Of a stretch of DNA of 64,000 nucleotides, positions 1 through 9,737 are shown piece after piece. Position 1 is the stretch's first letter; every line of letters starts with the position of its first letter. A program made the position numbers and the translations under genes. This DNA is from Aplidium turbinatum (lineage: Eukaryota; Chordata; Ascidiacea; Aplousobranchia; Polyclinidae): positions 25,489,824 through 25,553,823 of the forward strand of contig OU964919.1 in the NCBI GenBank assembly GCA_918807975.1. The letters run 5' to 3'. Below the pieces are notes generated by a model, which searched no databases, had not been told where the DNA came from, and saw only the letters and a list, made by a program, of their open reading frames with translations.

Positions 1-1376
1 TGAAATAAAGTAACGGACAGACAGATAGAATTGGGAAAAACCACCAGTCAGCCTTCACATGCACTTTCTATCTAAATTCAGCTCCCAAAATCAATAGATC
101 AATGTTTTTTTTTAATTTGAGAACTACCACCCCCCATCCTAAAAGTAGTATTTTTTGCTAATCCCTGATGCAGTGTTTGCACACCAATTAGTTTAAAACC
201 TTGATAATAAAGTAACGGACAGACATTCTAAAAAGTAACGGACAGACACTATCTCATTTCTGAACTTTTTTGCTACACTGAACCAAGGTGACGGAAAAAA
301 TGTTTATTTTTAAATAGGAAAAATTATGGTTTGCAATTTCGGAAAATTTTGATTGAAAAAAAGTTCTATTTTTACAAAAAAAAAATTGTTTTAATATTCA
401 TAGGCTACCCTTACAATTATATACATAAATTACATACATTTCCGAATTTGTTGTCACTACCCTGTCGAAGTGTTTTTCTACCCCTGTTCTTTCATTCCTT
501 ACTATTTTTTTATATTCTTATCAATATTTGCATCATCATAGCGGTCACTTGTCATTACTGGAAGATAAAACTAAAACCAGTTCATTTATTGGATATATAT
601 AAATTCTTGAAATTATCTTTAATTCATGGAAATTTACGACTTTCAAGTCAGTCCACACAATTTGAGTCATGGTATCCCCAAATGTGATGAACTTCTGGTA
701 TGTCAAAGGAAACATTCTCTCCCCTCCAGGAAAAAGGCATGGAGTGGCTATAGCCTGCACAACATCACTTATAGGGTAATCATGGATGTCCTCAATCCTC
801 ATCCTTTGGCCATCTCCATGTTGATCCTGATATGTTGGCTTTGGAATAACATTTGACAGTTACTCTCTCTTCACTTGCAATCAAAACTTGTCAATGACAT
901 TTGCAGCGAGTAACCAACAATTGTTAGAACAAACATCTTTGATATTTCTCTGACTCAAAACATGGTCTTCAGTAACGAATCACAATTATGATATAATGGG
1001 AATTTTTTTTGAATAAAAAAAAATTTACATATAATTTTTTTTACTTCAAAAATTTTTTTTTTCAATTTATGAAGGGAGTCTAATGCGCTAGGGCTAGTTC
1101 CCACCCTCCCTTTCTGACTACATACCTAGTCATCTTTGACAGTCTTGGTGTTTAAAGCCCTATTTACAATCTACACAAATTCATGAAAAATATGGTAACG
1201 GACAGACACAATATCAAACTTCCATAAATCTAGTGATTTAAATTGGAGGAAAGAAAATTGTATAGGGTTGATATGTGCTGCCAAATGTGAGATAGTCAAT
1301 ATATGTTAGAAGTTAAAAAATCATATAGTTGTTCGTAGAAAAAACTTTTTTGAGATTTTTTGGTAACGGACAGACA
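1..1376. repeat. Five dispersed copies of a 14-bp word (GTAACGGACAGACA)
   Basis: The word GTAACGGACAGACA occurs at 10-23, 212-225, 235-248, 1195-1208 and 1363-1376, always in the same orientation. Two copies are 23 bp apart. The rest of the stretch is AT-rich, and I recognise no coding sequence in it. The pattern resembles the word-repeating mobile elements described later in the window, but no terminal inverted repeat or target duplication is visible. The left end would lie outside the window, so this is probably a partial element. Confidence 0.5.
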
Positions 1377-4141
1377 TGTGTGGCTTACCAAACTTGCGTA
1401 CCTATTTTTTAAACTATGTATCAAACACAGAGCTAATTTTTTTTATAATGTTTCATATATACAGACTTGTCCAGATACATTGAAATTAGAAGAATAGAAT
1501 AAAACAAAAATCATTTACACCCTGTACCATTCTAAGTGAAATTTTAGTGAAAATTTGCTTGTAAGCAGGTGGAGATTTCAGAAATTAAGAAAAAGTTTGT
1601 CTGTAATGATAGAAACAAAGTAAGGTTAAATATTTGCTGTAGAGACTTTACCCTAACATTTGAACCTACTCAGACTTAAATGCGTTACAATTTTTTTTTT
1701 CTTAAGTTACTCTGTCACACAATTTTGAAATATGCCCAAGTGCTACCGACTTTTGGTCTGTGACCAAGGTGAAATGTTGTCTCGCCAGAAAATGCTCCCA
1801 TTTGCGAACGGCCTCTATGATTGCAGTAGCTTCTTTTTCTACGGCAGGATAATGCCGTTCGCTCCCTTGAAAAGTCCTTGACATAAATGCAACTGGTCTT
1901 CCTGCTTGGTTAAGAGTAGCAGAAACTGCAACCTCCGACGCGTCGCATTCGACAACAAATGGTAACGTCTCGTCGATGGCCGCCAATGCGGATTCGGAGA
2001 TTTCTTGTTTAATAGAAACAAAGTCTCTCAACGCTTCTAGATTCAATGGAAACGACGTAGTGTTTTTCAGACTCTGAATTTTGTCAGAAAAGTTCACGAA
2101 TCACGACCCATCGTGCATAATAGGCAAATAATCCTAGAGCTCTTTTGAGAGATTTGGTACTTTGGGGCGCAGGTAATTCAAGCAGTGGCCGTAGTCGTTC
2201 GGGATCCGGTTTTATTTTGCCATTGCCGACGCAATAGGCTACCCGAGAATGCAGATTTCTTTGACCGACGACATTGTTTTGTCTTCATTTAACGTAAAAT
2301 TTCTTTTTTGAATTGAATGAAGAAAGCGCGAGACATTTTCATCATGTTCACCTTTGTCACGCCCACATACCGTAACGTTATCTAGGTAAGGGTAGCCTAG
2401 GTATTTTTCAATTTATCAATTTTCACCATTTCATCCATTTTCCTTTGAAACTGGGGAACGCCATTTCTTACTCCAAAAGGGATTCTGTTGAATTCCCAAA
2501 GTCTTCCAGACGCCTCAAACCCGGTATAAATTTTGTCCTTTTTAGTGATAGGGATTTGGTGATAGGCGCTTTTGAGATCGAATGTTGAGAAAAACTTATG
2601 AACTGACAACCGATGAACTAGATCGTCTATGCGTGGCAGCGGATACGCGTCCAAATTTTTGAACAAATTTATTGTTTGTGAATAATCGACACACAGCCTC
2701 TTCTTATTTGTTTCTTTGTTGTTAACGATCAGAACTTGGGCCCGCCAAGGCAAATTGCTGGGGCGGATGATACCTTTGGAAGAAAGTTTTTCCATTTCTG
2801 CGTCTATAAACTTTCTGTCCGACTCGTTGTACCGTCTTGACTTCACAACTATTGGCTTACAGTCTTTCGTCAAGTTTGTGAAAAGAGACGCTTCATCAGT
2901 TATTGCAGCAATCACCGAGCAATGGTCGTTCTGTTGATTAACTACAAAATCGGGTTCACCTCCTTGGTATTCAAAAATTACTCGACGATGATTTCTTTGG
3001 AAGTCTGCTCCCAATAAGATGTCGCAGCACAAGTTTTGTAAAACGCCAACTTTTACATGGCTGTAGAATTTCCCGCCGACAGTAGGCTAATATCGATGAA
3101 ACAGTTACCTACGACTTTTTCTTTTGAGTTGTGCGTAGCCATAGAGACTTTGGAATCGCAGCGTTCAATTTTAAGTTTTAGCTTGTAAGCAGTGTCTTGG
3201 TTGATGAAACTAACAGAACTACCAGAGTCGATGAGTGACGACAGCTCGATGCCATTAACGAAGGATTTCATAGTAGCATGAGACAAACATCGCGGTGCGG
3301 GGTGAATTGTGCACATATGGTCGGAATTAACGCAAGCGGTAACTTTTCCTCGAGAAAACTTATTTTTGCAAACTTTAGCGAAATGTCCAACTTTATTACA
3401 ATGATAACAAGTTGCATTTCGGGCAAGACATCTCTTCCTCTCATTATAGGGATCCCCACAAAAGAAGCAATATCTTGCGACGTTGCTTACCGCACTCATA
3501 GTAGAATTGTTTTTGCTCTTACCTTCAACAACTTCGTCGCTATGGATATTTGAGTTCGATGAGACGGCCGATACCTGTAGTTGGTCTCTTGAAGCTCGAT
3601 CAAGAGTGCTTGCTTGAGTGTATGCGTCAGCTAGACTGAGCTCTTAGATTTCCAACAGGCGTTGTCGAATTGTATCGGAAGAAATGCCGTTGATGAATGC
3701 GTCGCGTACCATTTCCTGCTGATATTGAGCCGAGTCGACGGCTTGAAAGCCACATTTTTGGCTTAGAAGCTTTAAATTTTGGAGAAATTCGTCTAAGGAT
3801 TGTCCTGGGTGTTGCTTGGTAGTGGCTAGACGATGCCTTGCAAATAAAATATTCGTAGGCTTCACATATAGCCTAAGTTTTGAAGAACGTTCAATGCACC
3901 GTTGTAATCTTGACAGTCTTCGATGAATTCGTAGATTTCAAAATTCACACAATTCGTGAGTATTCGCAGGTCATCCCGCCGGTTTTCTCCTTCGTCTTGG
4001 ACGGAGAGAGAAGCCAAGTAATTTTCAAACGTCTTCCTCCAGTGCTTCCATTCTTTTGCCGCTGTGCTTGCGTTTGGATTTAAAGCAAGGCGTTCCGGCT
4101 TCATTAACTTGCTCATCTTAGTTTTTTAAATTGTAACATCC

Positions 4142-5500
4142 TCTGCTCTGTTTATATTGATGCTCTGTTTATATTGAGAAGAATGCAGGAGGAATACCGA
4201 GAGAAGCAGAGAAAACTATATATGTGTTTCGTCGACTTAGAAAAGGCATTTGACAGAGTACCAAGGAAAGTGATGGAGTGGGCAATGAGGAAAAGAGGTA
4301 TACCGGAGGTATTAGTGAGAGCTGTGATGTCTATGTATGAGGATGCAAGAACAAAAGTGAGAGTTGGATCAAATTATTCAAACGAGTTTTTTGTGAAGGT
4401 TGGTGTACACCAAGGATCAGTTTTGTCACCTCTGATATTTGCTATTGTGGTTGACGTTGTAACTGAAGGAGTGAGGGAGGGCTTATTGAGTGAAATTTTG
4501 TATGCAGACGACCTGGTCTTGACAAGTAATAGTGTGGAGGGACTGGAGAGAAAGTTTGAGAAATGGAAAGAAGCATTTGAAACCAAGGGTATGAAGGTGA
4601 ATCTTGAAAAAACAAAAGTGATGGTGAGTGGAGCAGAAGGAACAGTTGTTGAGAGCAAAGTAGATCCCTGTGGAATATGTGGCAAGAGAGTGATGAGAAA
4701 TTCAATGCAATGCAAGGAATGTGGAAAGTGGGTACATGCAAGATGTGCTAATGTCAAGAGAGCCGCAACAAGATTGGCGAAGTGTTTTGTTTGTGGGAAA
4801 TGCAGTAAAGGAAGGAATGAAGTGGAAGGCCATGATGATGAGTTCTGCCATGGCATCGAAACAGTGACAGACTTCTGTTATCTGGGTGATCGGATAAATG
4901 GAAGTGGTGGATGTGAAGCAGCGGTGACAACAAGGGCAAGATTGGGCTGGGCAAAGTTCAGGGAATGTGGGGAAATGTTGTATGGCAGAAAATTCTCACT
5001 AAGGATGAAAGGGAAAGTATATCGGAGCTGTGTGCGGCCTGCAATGCTATATGGTAGCGAGACATGGATATTGAGAGAGAGTGAACTGGCAATCCTGAGA
5101 AGAACGGAAAGGTCAATGGTGAGAGCAATGTGTGGGGTGAAAACGAGAAGGGAAAAAAGGACTGAAGAATTGTTGGATATGCTAGAGATGAGAGAGACCA
5201 TAGACCAACTGGCAAGGGCAAATGGAGTAAGATGGTATGGACATGTGATAAGGAGGGAGGAAGGAAGTTTTCTTAGAAAGGCACTAGATCTAAAGGTGGA
5301 TGGGAAGAGGAAACGCGGTCGTCCAAGAAGAACGTGGAAACAACAAGTGAAGGATGAATTTAAAAAAGTCGGACTGAAGGAGGAAGATGCAAGGGACAGG
5401 GTGAAATGGAGAAAAGGGATTAAAACAATTGCTGCGCGGAAACAATCGGCCACCCCCACTAGTGGGGAACAAACCGACGATGGATTATGATGATGATGAT
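4142..5500 (+). mobile_element. RTE-like non-LTR retrotransposon, 5'-truncated
   Basis: A LINE copy flanked by a 10-bp target duplication, TGTAACATCC, at 4132-4141 and 5500-5509. It ends in a (GAT)n tail at about 5487-5500, as expected for target-primed reverse transcription. It sits in the presumed LTR of the Gypsy-A remnant, so it is younger than that copy. Only the reverse-transcriptase and C-terminal part of the element is present. The 5' end carries a short duplicated GCTCTGTTTATATTGA stretch. The 3' terminal 330 bp recur at 40796-41130 as a separate insertion. Confidence 0.85.
4174..5490 (+). CDS. Reverse transcriptase C-terminal part of RTE-like LINE
   Basis: An open frame of about 438 codons that ends at the natural stop just before the GAT tail. 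Visible RT motifs: FVDLEKAFDRVPR (motif A), HQGSVLSPLIFAIVVD (motif B) and ILYADDLVL (catalytic YADD, motif C). Downstream comes a cysteine-rich ribbon, CGICGKRV ... CKECGKWVHARC ... CFVCGKC, then the CYLGD, RMCGV-like and RWYGHV blocks common to this LINE type. The endonuclease and N-terminal RT are missing because the copy is 5'-truncated. The first codon of the frame is therefore not a real start. No frame break is seen in what remains. Confidence 0.85.
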   Translation: MRRMQEEYREKQRKLYMCFVDLEKAFDRVPRKVMEWAMRKRGIPEVLVRAVMSMYEDARTKVRVGSNYSNEFFVKVGVHQGSVLSPLIFAIVVDVVTEGVREGLLSEILYADDLVLTSNSVEGLERKFEKWKEAFETKGMKVNLEKTKVMVSGAEGTVVESKVDPCGICGKRVMRNSMQCKECGKWVHARCANVKRAATRLAKCFVCGKCSKGRNEVEGHDDEFCHGIETVTDFCYLGDRINGSGGCEAAVTTRARLGWAKFRECGEMLYGRKFSLRMKGKVYRSCVRPAMLYGSETWILRESELAILRRTERSMVRAMCGVKTRREKRTEELLDMLEMRETIDQLARANGVRWYGHVIRREEGSFLRKALDLKVDGKRKRGRPRRTWKQQVKDEFKKVGLKEEDARDRVKWRKGIKTIAARKQSATPTSGEQTDDGL

Positions 5501-6265
5501 GTAACATCCATTTATTGAGTTTTAAAAAACTAAGAAACGAAGTGTACCTACAAAACACAAACCATAAATATAAAGCAAACAAAGTAGATCTGTTTCACAC
5601 AATGAGAAAACTGAGAACTGAGCGCTGAACTGAGAACTGAACGCGAACAGAGAAAACAATCAACGTGAAGCGCTCTAGGCAAGGAAACTAGAACGTAGGA
5701 ACATAATGTAAACTAAACGTCATTTTACAACATAATTTTACAACAATGGGTAGTACCAAGTTTAAGTCATACGTTGAGTAGACAACCGGAAACAGACATT
5801 GCAGTCGGCTGCAGCGTGGGTCAGGTGTACGTCGGAAGGCGTACACCGATGCATAGCGCTCAAGTCCGCTTTCCCGCAATGCAGGATAAAGATAATAAAA
5901 CAAAAACAAAAACGTTACGTAATGAAAAAATACCGTATATAACTAAGGTTGGAAGACATTACGTCATTTCTTTTCAATTCTAAATGAAGTTTAAAATTTT
6001 TTCTTTTGTTCACAGTCGTAAGTAATCCTCTTTCAAAGCGGTATTACAAACAACAATTTTCGATAAGGGGGGCATCAAGAATATGTCGACATGACTTTTA
6101 AGGTTTACGTCAGCCCCCGAGATCAGTAAAATATAAGGTTCTCATTATCGTGATTGTAAGCCGCGGGAAATTTTTCTCTAAAAAACAGATTCCCGGGAAA
6201 CTAAACATTTTTTCCAGCCCTAGTAGAAAACAAGAGAAATTAAATAATATACCACTGTCTTGCAC

Positions 6266-6535
6266 CAGTGGCGTAGCCAAGGGAGGGGGTTCGGAGGTTT
6301 CAACCTTTCAAATTGAATTTACGGATGTTAATACATTGTTTACAAGAAAAGCTTTAACCTATGATGTAAATGCAGAAGAAAACATGATCTTATCCTTTTG
6401 CTATGCCACCGGACAGCACCATTTTACAGAAATATTCATACCCACAATTTTGTTGAAAATGCTCTCAGAATGCATCAAACTGAAAGTAATTTTTCAAAAT
6501 TTTCTGGGGGAGGCCCCCCAGACCCCCCGCCGCTA
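6266..6535 (+). mobile_element. Partial MITE of the CAGTGGCGTAGCCA type
   Basis: It begins with CAGTGGCGTAGCCAAGGG, a terminal sequence typical of widespread non-autonomous hAT-like repeats, and finishes in a G/C-homopolymer-rich stretch (CCCCCCAGACCCCCC). A matching right terminus is not present, so the copy is truncated. A tiny copy with the same terminal motif and both ends is found at 35053-35100. Confidence 0.45.
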
Positions 6536-6958
6536 AGATTCAAAACACCAAATTGGTGCGTGGTATATCAATGACAGCCTAGGGCCTAGGCTATATCAAA
6601 GCAGATGATTAGCCTAAAGGCTACTCGATAAAGTTATTCGTCAGACTCTGTGAGAAATTTAATGCCATATTTTCTTTAAAAAACAGTGTGGCAGCATTTA
6701 TTGGCCTACTTAAGTAGTAAGTTTTTCTCTCCTTCTCAAACATCCAAGTCGCCTTTCTTTGTCGCTTTTGTCCAGAACAAATGCTTTCAAAAGAATATTG
6801 GACATCGTCATGCAAGCTGCTTTAATTCTAGCCATTGGGCTATTTGTAGGTATGTGCTAAAATTTGGCTTGCGTGTGTTCGACAGCAGTGAAAGTTCCAC
6901 TTCTCAAACATGTGATGTGCTGAATAAACAAAATGAACTGTTGAAAGTTTGGGTATCG

Positions 6959-7339
6959 TCAGTCCACCCGATTGAAGTTCTGGAGGAATGCTGAATCAAT
7001 TGCATCATCGTTGACATTTTCATTTTCCACTCTAGACAAATAAAATCGAAATTTGTGTTCTAAATATCCAGCCAGAAAAACAATCTTGTGTTTGATAGAG
7101 CTATTGGAAGCAATGAGTTCTTGAGTGTCAGCAATATCCAGAAAATCACCGTCAAGATGAATGTTAGCATCACATGCAACATCACCAGACTCTTGTGGGG
7201 TACAATCATATTTCAAAAGAGCATGAAGGTTCTTGGTTTCAGCAGCTGCCTTGATGTCTGCAGTATCAATGTAGAAATTAGCGCCACTACGTTGTCTGGC
7301 TTGGCCAAAGAAGTTTTCTAGGGTTTCATCAGCAAACAC
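6959..7339 (-). CDS. P-element/THAP9-like transposase, C-terminal segment
   Basis: The segment contains ETLENFFGQARQRSG, which matches the conserved block near the end of the catalytic core of P-element and THAP9 transposases (E-x-x-F-F-x-x-x-R-x-x-x-G). Further on is HKIVFLAGYLEHKF, resembling the block before the C-terminal zinc-binding part. It follows directly from the 7329-7742 segment. The open frame ends at a stop, and I see no C-terminal exon immediately downstream (6.5-6.95 kb), so the gene is probably incomplete here. Confidence 0.6.
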   Translation of the reverse strand: MFADETLENFFGQARQRSGANFYIDTADIKAAAETKNLHALLKYDCTPQESGDVACDANIHLDGDFLDIADTQELIASNSSIKHKIVFLAGYLEHKFRFYLSRVENENVNDDAIDSAFLQNFNRVD

Positions 7340-7742
7340 ACCAGATAGAACATATATAACTGAAATTATACTCCGTCAGCAATAGCTGTGCAGCCTGAAT
7401 GTTGGTTCTTGTTGACACAACAAATGCATCTGCAGTTGTTTTTGTGAGTTTTTTTATTCGGCCATGACCACATGTCCAGGCGCAAGAGGACACCACGTCA
7501 CAAATTTCGCAAAGCTTCTTGAAACTAGTGCAGTCCTTTGTCCACGGCTGACGACACTCATCCTGCATGTTCATAGCTGAATAGCGATCCTTAACATTCA
7601 TCATGTGGAACCAGTCAGTGATGAGCTTCACGAAAATGATAGTGTCATCACTAATATCGAGTCTATTCTTCAACGTGGAAAGAGCAGCCACAGTCTTTTC
7701 GTGAAAAATCTGGCAAACAAAAGGAACACTTTGTCTCTGCAA
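7329..7742 (-). CDS. P-like transposase, middle segment
   Basis: An open frame of about 137 codons between the RNase H-like segment and the FFGQARQRSG segment, in the same order as in P/THAP9 transposases. It contains a run resembling the GTP-binding/insertion region of those enzymes (KLITDWFHMMNVKD is similar to the W-F-x-x-x-N block). No motif here is diagnostic alone. The assignment rests on its position and on the shared strand. Confidence 0.5.
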   Translation of the reverse strand: MQRQSVPFVCQIFHEKTVAALSTLKNRLDISDDTIIFVKLITDWFHMMNVKDRYSAMNMQDECRQPWTKDCTSFKKLCEICDVVSSCAWTCGHGRIKKLTKTTADAFVVSTRTNIQAAQLLLTEYNFSYICSIWCVC

Positions 7743-7812
7743 AGCTTGGGGTACACAGCTGTGTATGTGACCTTTGTTAAACGGATGCTGTTTTTACGAT
7801 CTTCATTGTAGG

Positions 7813-8247
7813 CTAGAGTGCTTCAATATCACGCCAGCGTGCAACATACGTTTTTTCCTCTTTCATGATAGAGAGTTCTTTATTGTGCTCAGTTATCCAG
7901 TTGTTTTTAAATAAATGGACATAGCCAAAAGCATCAGAGTTGGTTGCTTTGATAAAACTTTTGCCAGGTCTACCTAATTTTGTATAAACAGAAACATTTG
8001 TTTTACAATTGTCACATACACAGGAAATTGTAGTACCTCCAGCGTTACCAACTGCCACCAAAGCTTCCAGGATCATTTCCTTAAGTTTATCAGAATTCAG
8101 TTTTGCGACAGGATGAATACGCAGAATATATTTAGGGCCTCTGAAATGGCATACAACTTCAATCACCAGTGCATGAGTAGCAAGAACTTCTTCTTCACCA
8201 GACACGTTTCGAGCATAACCAACTACGCGGCCACCTGAGTCAATCAA
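7813..8247 (-). CDS. P-like transposase, RNase H-like catalytic segment
   Basis: An open frame with the pattern GRVVGYARN ... LATHALVIEVVCHF ... KLKEMILEALVAVGNAG, and CVCDNCKTNV after it. It matches the layout of the RNase H-fold core of P-element/THAP9 transposases, where a D-containing strand is followed by an L-A-T-x-A-L block and a second acidic strand ending in C-D. It lies between the central and GTP-insertion segments on the same strand. Boundaries may be splice sites or frame breaks; I could not decide. Confidence 0.55.
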   Translation of the reverse strand: MIDSGGRVVGYARNVSGEEEVLATHALVIEVVCHFRGPKYILRIHPVAKLNSDKLKEMILEALVAVGNAGGTTISCVCDNCKTNVSVYTKLGRPGKSFIKATNSDAFGYVHLFKNNWITEHNKELSIMKEEKTYVARWRDIEAL

Positions 8248-8322
8248 TAAATGTTTTATTTGTCAGTAACAGGAACACAGGTACATGTTTGAAATATGCA
8301 ATTAATATACGCAATGCAAACG

Positions 8323-8520
8323 TTACATATGTTCCCATACGTTGACAAGGCGCTGTTGTGGTTGAAGTTGTTGGAAGAGTTGCTTCAAATTTTCATCTTG
8401 AAGACTACCAAAGAGTAGTTTTTTAATCAGTTCTACTCTGGGCAAAACAATTGAGCCAGAATTCCGTAGCATGCTGTATATACCGTATGCAGCCGGTGAA
8501 ATATTATGAAGTTCTGCGGC
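8323..8520 (-). CDS. P-like transposase, central segment
   Basis: A short open stretch reads AAELHNISPAAYGIYSML followed by VLPRVELIKKLLFG. This corresponds to the S-P-x-A-Y-x-x-L-R ... L-P-x-x-x-T-x-R-x-x block of P/THAP9 transposases, just ahead of the RNase H-like core. A plausible splice donor (GTATGG on the minus strand) lies near 8341. The segment continues the 8532-8951 segment after a short gap. Confidence 0.5.
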   Translation of the reverse strand, partial: AAELHNISPAAYGIYSMLRNSGSIVLPRVELIKKLLFGSLQDENLKQLFQQLQPQQRLVNVWEHM

Positions 8521-8531
8521 AAAAACGTAGC

Positions 8532-8951
8532 CTACATATTTCTATCAAAACGACGTCCTTTCGGAGAACAAAGTAATAATTGTAACTGGAAGTAAAGAAA
8601 CTGATAATGAGGGGAATCGAAACATCTCATGTTATTTAGCATCTCTAAAGAGGAGTTCAGATAATCAATATCTCTTAACTCGTACTCTGATACGTATGAA
8701 AGGATTTTGTCAAGTTGTGACCATTTACTAACCAGGCTGTACGTTTGCAGACAATCGGTTTTCGAAAAGTAAATTTTAGGTATTTCTATGCCATTTTTCT
8801 CCACACTTTTGAGATGTAAAAATCCAAATGCTGAATTCACTTGTTGGAAATGAAGGAACTGGATGACAGAGCGTCCTTTCGCATCAGTTTTGGGTATGTA
8901 AATATCATCATCATTGCGAATAACATGATGATCTTTTGAGAATCGCTTCAT
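8532..8951 (-). CDS. P-like transposase, segment after the THAP domain
   Basis: An open frame of about 139 codons following the THAP-containing segment. The open reading extends upstream to about 9010 in the same frame, into a helical, charged stretch typical of the coiled-coil linker after a THAP domain. It contains no motif I can name, but its order and strand fit the rest of the transposase. The join to the THAP segment needs either a very short intron or a frame break near 9020-9060. Confidence 0.45.
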   Translation of the reverse strand: MKRFSKDHHVIRNDDDIYIPKTDAKGRSVIQFLHFQQVNSAFGFLHLKSVEKNGIEIPKIYFSKTDCLQTYSLVSKWSQLDKILSYVSEYELRDIDYLNSSLEMLNNMRCFDSPHYQFLYFQLQLLLCSPKGRRFDRNM

Positions 8952-8980
8952 GATGACATTACAAAATGATGAAAAGCTCG

Positions 8981-9340
8981 CTATTTTATCCAGTGTTTCT
9001 GCTCGAAATCGTTCCTTTGTTGCTCGAGCCTCAGCTGAAACTTGTGTAGCCTACTTCTCGGCACTGAGGAGACCTGCTTCAAGCATGATTGAACCATTCC
9101 AGGAAAGATCAAAGGTGGTCCATTCGGTCTTTTTCCCCCCTTTGCTTTTATCCAATTACAATCAAAATGATTAGTACAAGCATAGATCTGCTTCAGCTTT
9201 AGCAAACTGGAACGTTCATTTGGCATAGCATCAATCCATCGGTTTCGTTCTGCTTCTTTAGTTGGAAACTTTACAACTTTGGTATAAGGCTCACCCTGGT
9301 AATTACCACGACATCCATAAACATTACATGCTTTTGGCAT
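8981..9340 (-). CDS. THAP zinc-finger domain of a P-like transposase
   Basis: The likely start is the methionine of MPKACNVYGC at 9340. THAP features are visible: C5 and C10, a following KVVKFPTKEAERNRWIDA helix region, ACTNHFD giving the C-x2-H pair, and a closing LIFPG resembling the AVPTIF box. THAP domains of this kind are the site-specific DNA-binding heads of P-element, Kolobok and THAP9 transposases. The order of the five downstream segments on the same strand favours P/THAP9 over a free-standing THAP gene. The frame runs further upstream (to 9481) only through a CT microsatellite. Confidence 0.7.
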   Translation of the reverse strand: MPKACNVYGCRGNYQGEPYTKVVKFPTKEAERNRWIDAMPNERSSLLKLKQIYACTNHFDCNWIKAKGGKRPNGPPLIFPGMVQSCLKQVSSVPRSRLHKFQLRLEQQRNDFEQKHWIK

Positions 9341-9446
9341 CTTTTTATGCAGTAATTTCAAGTACGGTAGGCCTACCTTAAATAAACATAATTTATAACA
9401 GGTTCTCAATCTTTTTTGCCCATCGATATTTATTTTATAAATAACT

Positions 9447-9450
<4 letters not shown>

Positions 9451-9478
<28 letters not shown>

Positions 9479-9479
9479 C
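9451..9479. repeat. (CT)n microsatellite
   Basis: About 14 uninterrupted CT units directly upstream of the THAP transposase start. The 250 bp to its right, up to the LINE at 9738, show nothing recognisable. Confidence 0.9.
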
Positions 9480-9737
9480 AATCGACTACTAGACTACATT
9501 CACAAGATCTCAATATTTGCAACTGGGCTAGCCTACTTGAAATTCCCCAGCAGCGTGATCGACGGCTAGGCTAACCTAGTACAACGGCAAGCAATCAAAA
9601 GGCACACCTGTATTTTCTAACCTCCGCTCAAACCAATTGCACTGCAATGAAGCTAAACTCAAAGTACAGTAAATAATAATGGACTGTTGCAAAACCCCAC
9701 TTGCATTGTCATGTCACAATTAAATTTTGGCAAGCAT

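Larger units (their letters stand above)
1700..5900 (-). mobile_element. Ty3/Gypsy LTR retrotransposon remnant (Gypsy-A)
   Basis: An old, broken Gypsy-type copy on the minus strand with several breaks. Recognisable parts in order: Gag from about 4116; a CCHC zinc knuckle (CYHCNKVGHFAKVC) near 3400; an aspartic protease core (LIDSGS) near 3220; reverse transcriptase at about 2400-2900; and RNase H (VECDASEV) near 1950. The integrase half and the left LTR are absent. The LTR on the right appears to begin with TGTAACATCC and is split by an RTE-like LINE at 4142-5500. Its outer edge near 5.9 kb is uncertain. A second remnant of the same family lies at 35984-37322. Confidence 0.8.

Noticed and set aside
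331-856. Open frames near the left edge
   Set aside because: AT-rich, low-complexity and overlapping on both strands; no recognisable domain.
4374-5582. Long minus-strand open frames (Ser/Leu/Pro-rich)
   Set aside because: They are the antisense of the RTE reverse-transcriptase frame; composition reflects the complement of A/G-rich coding sequence.
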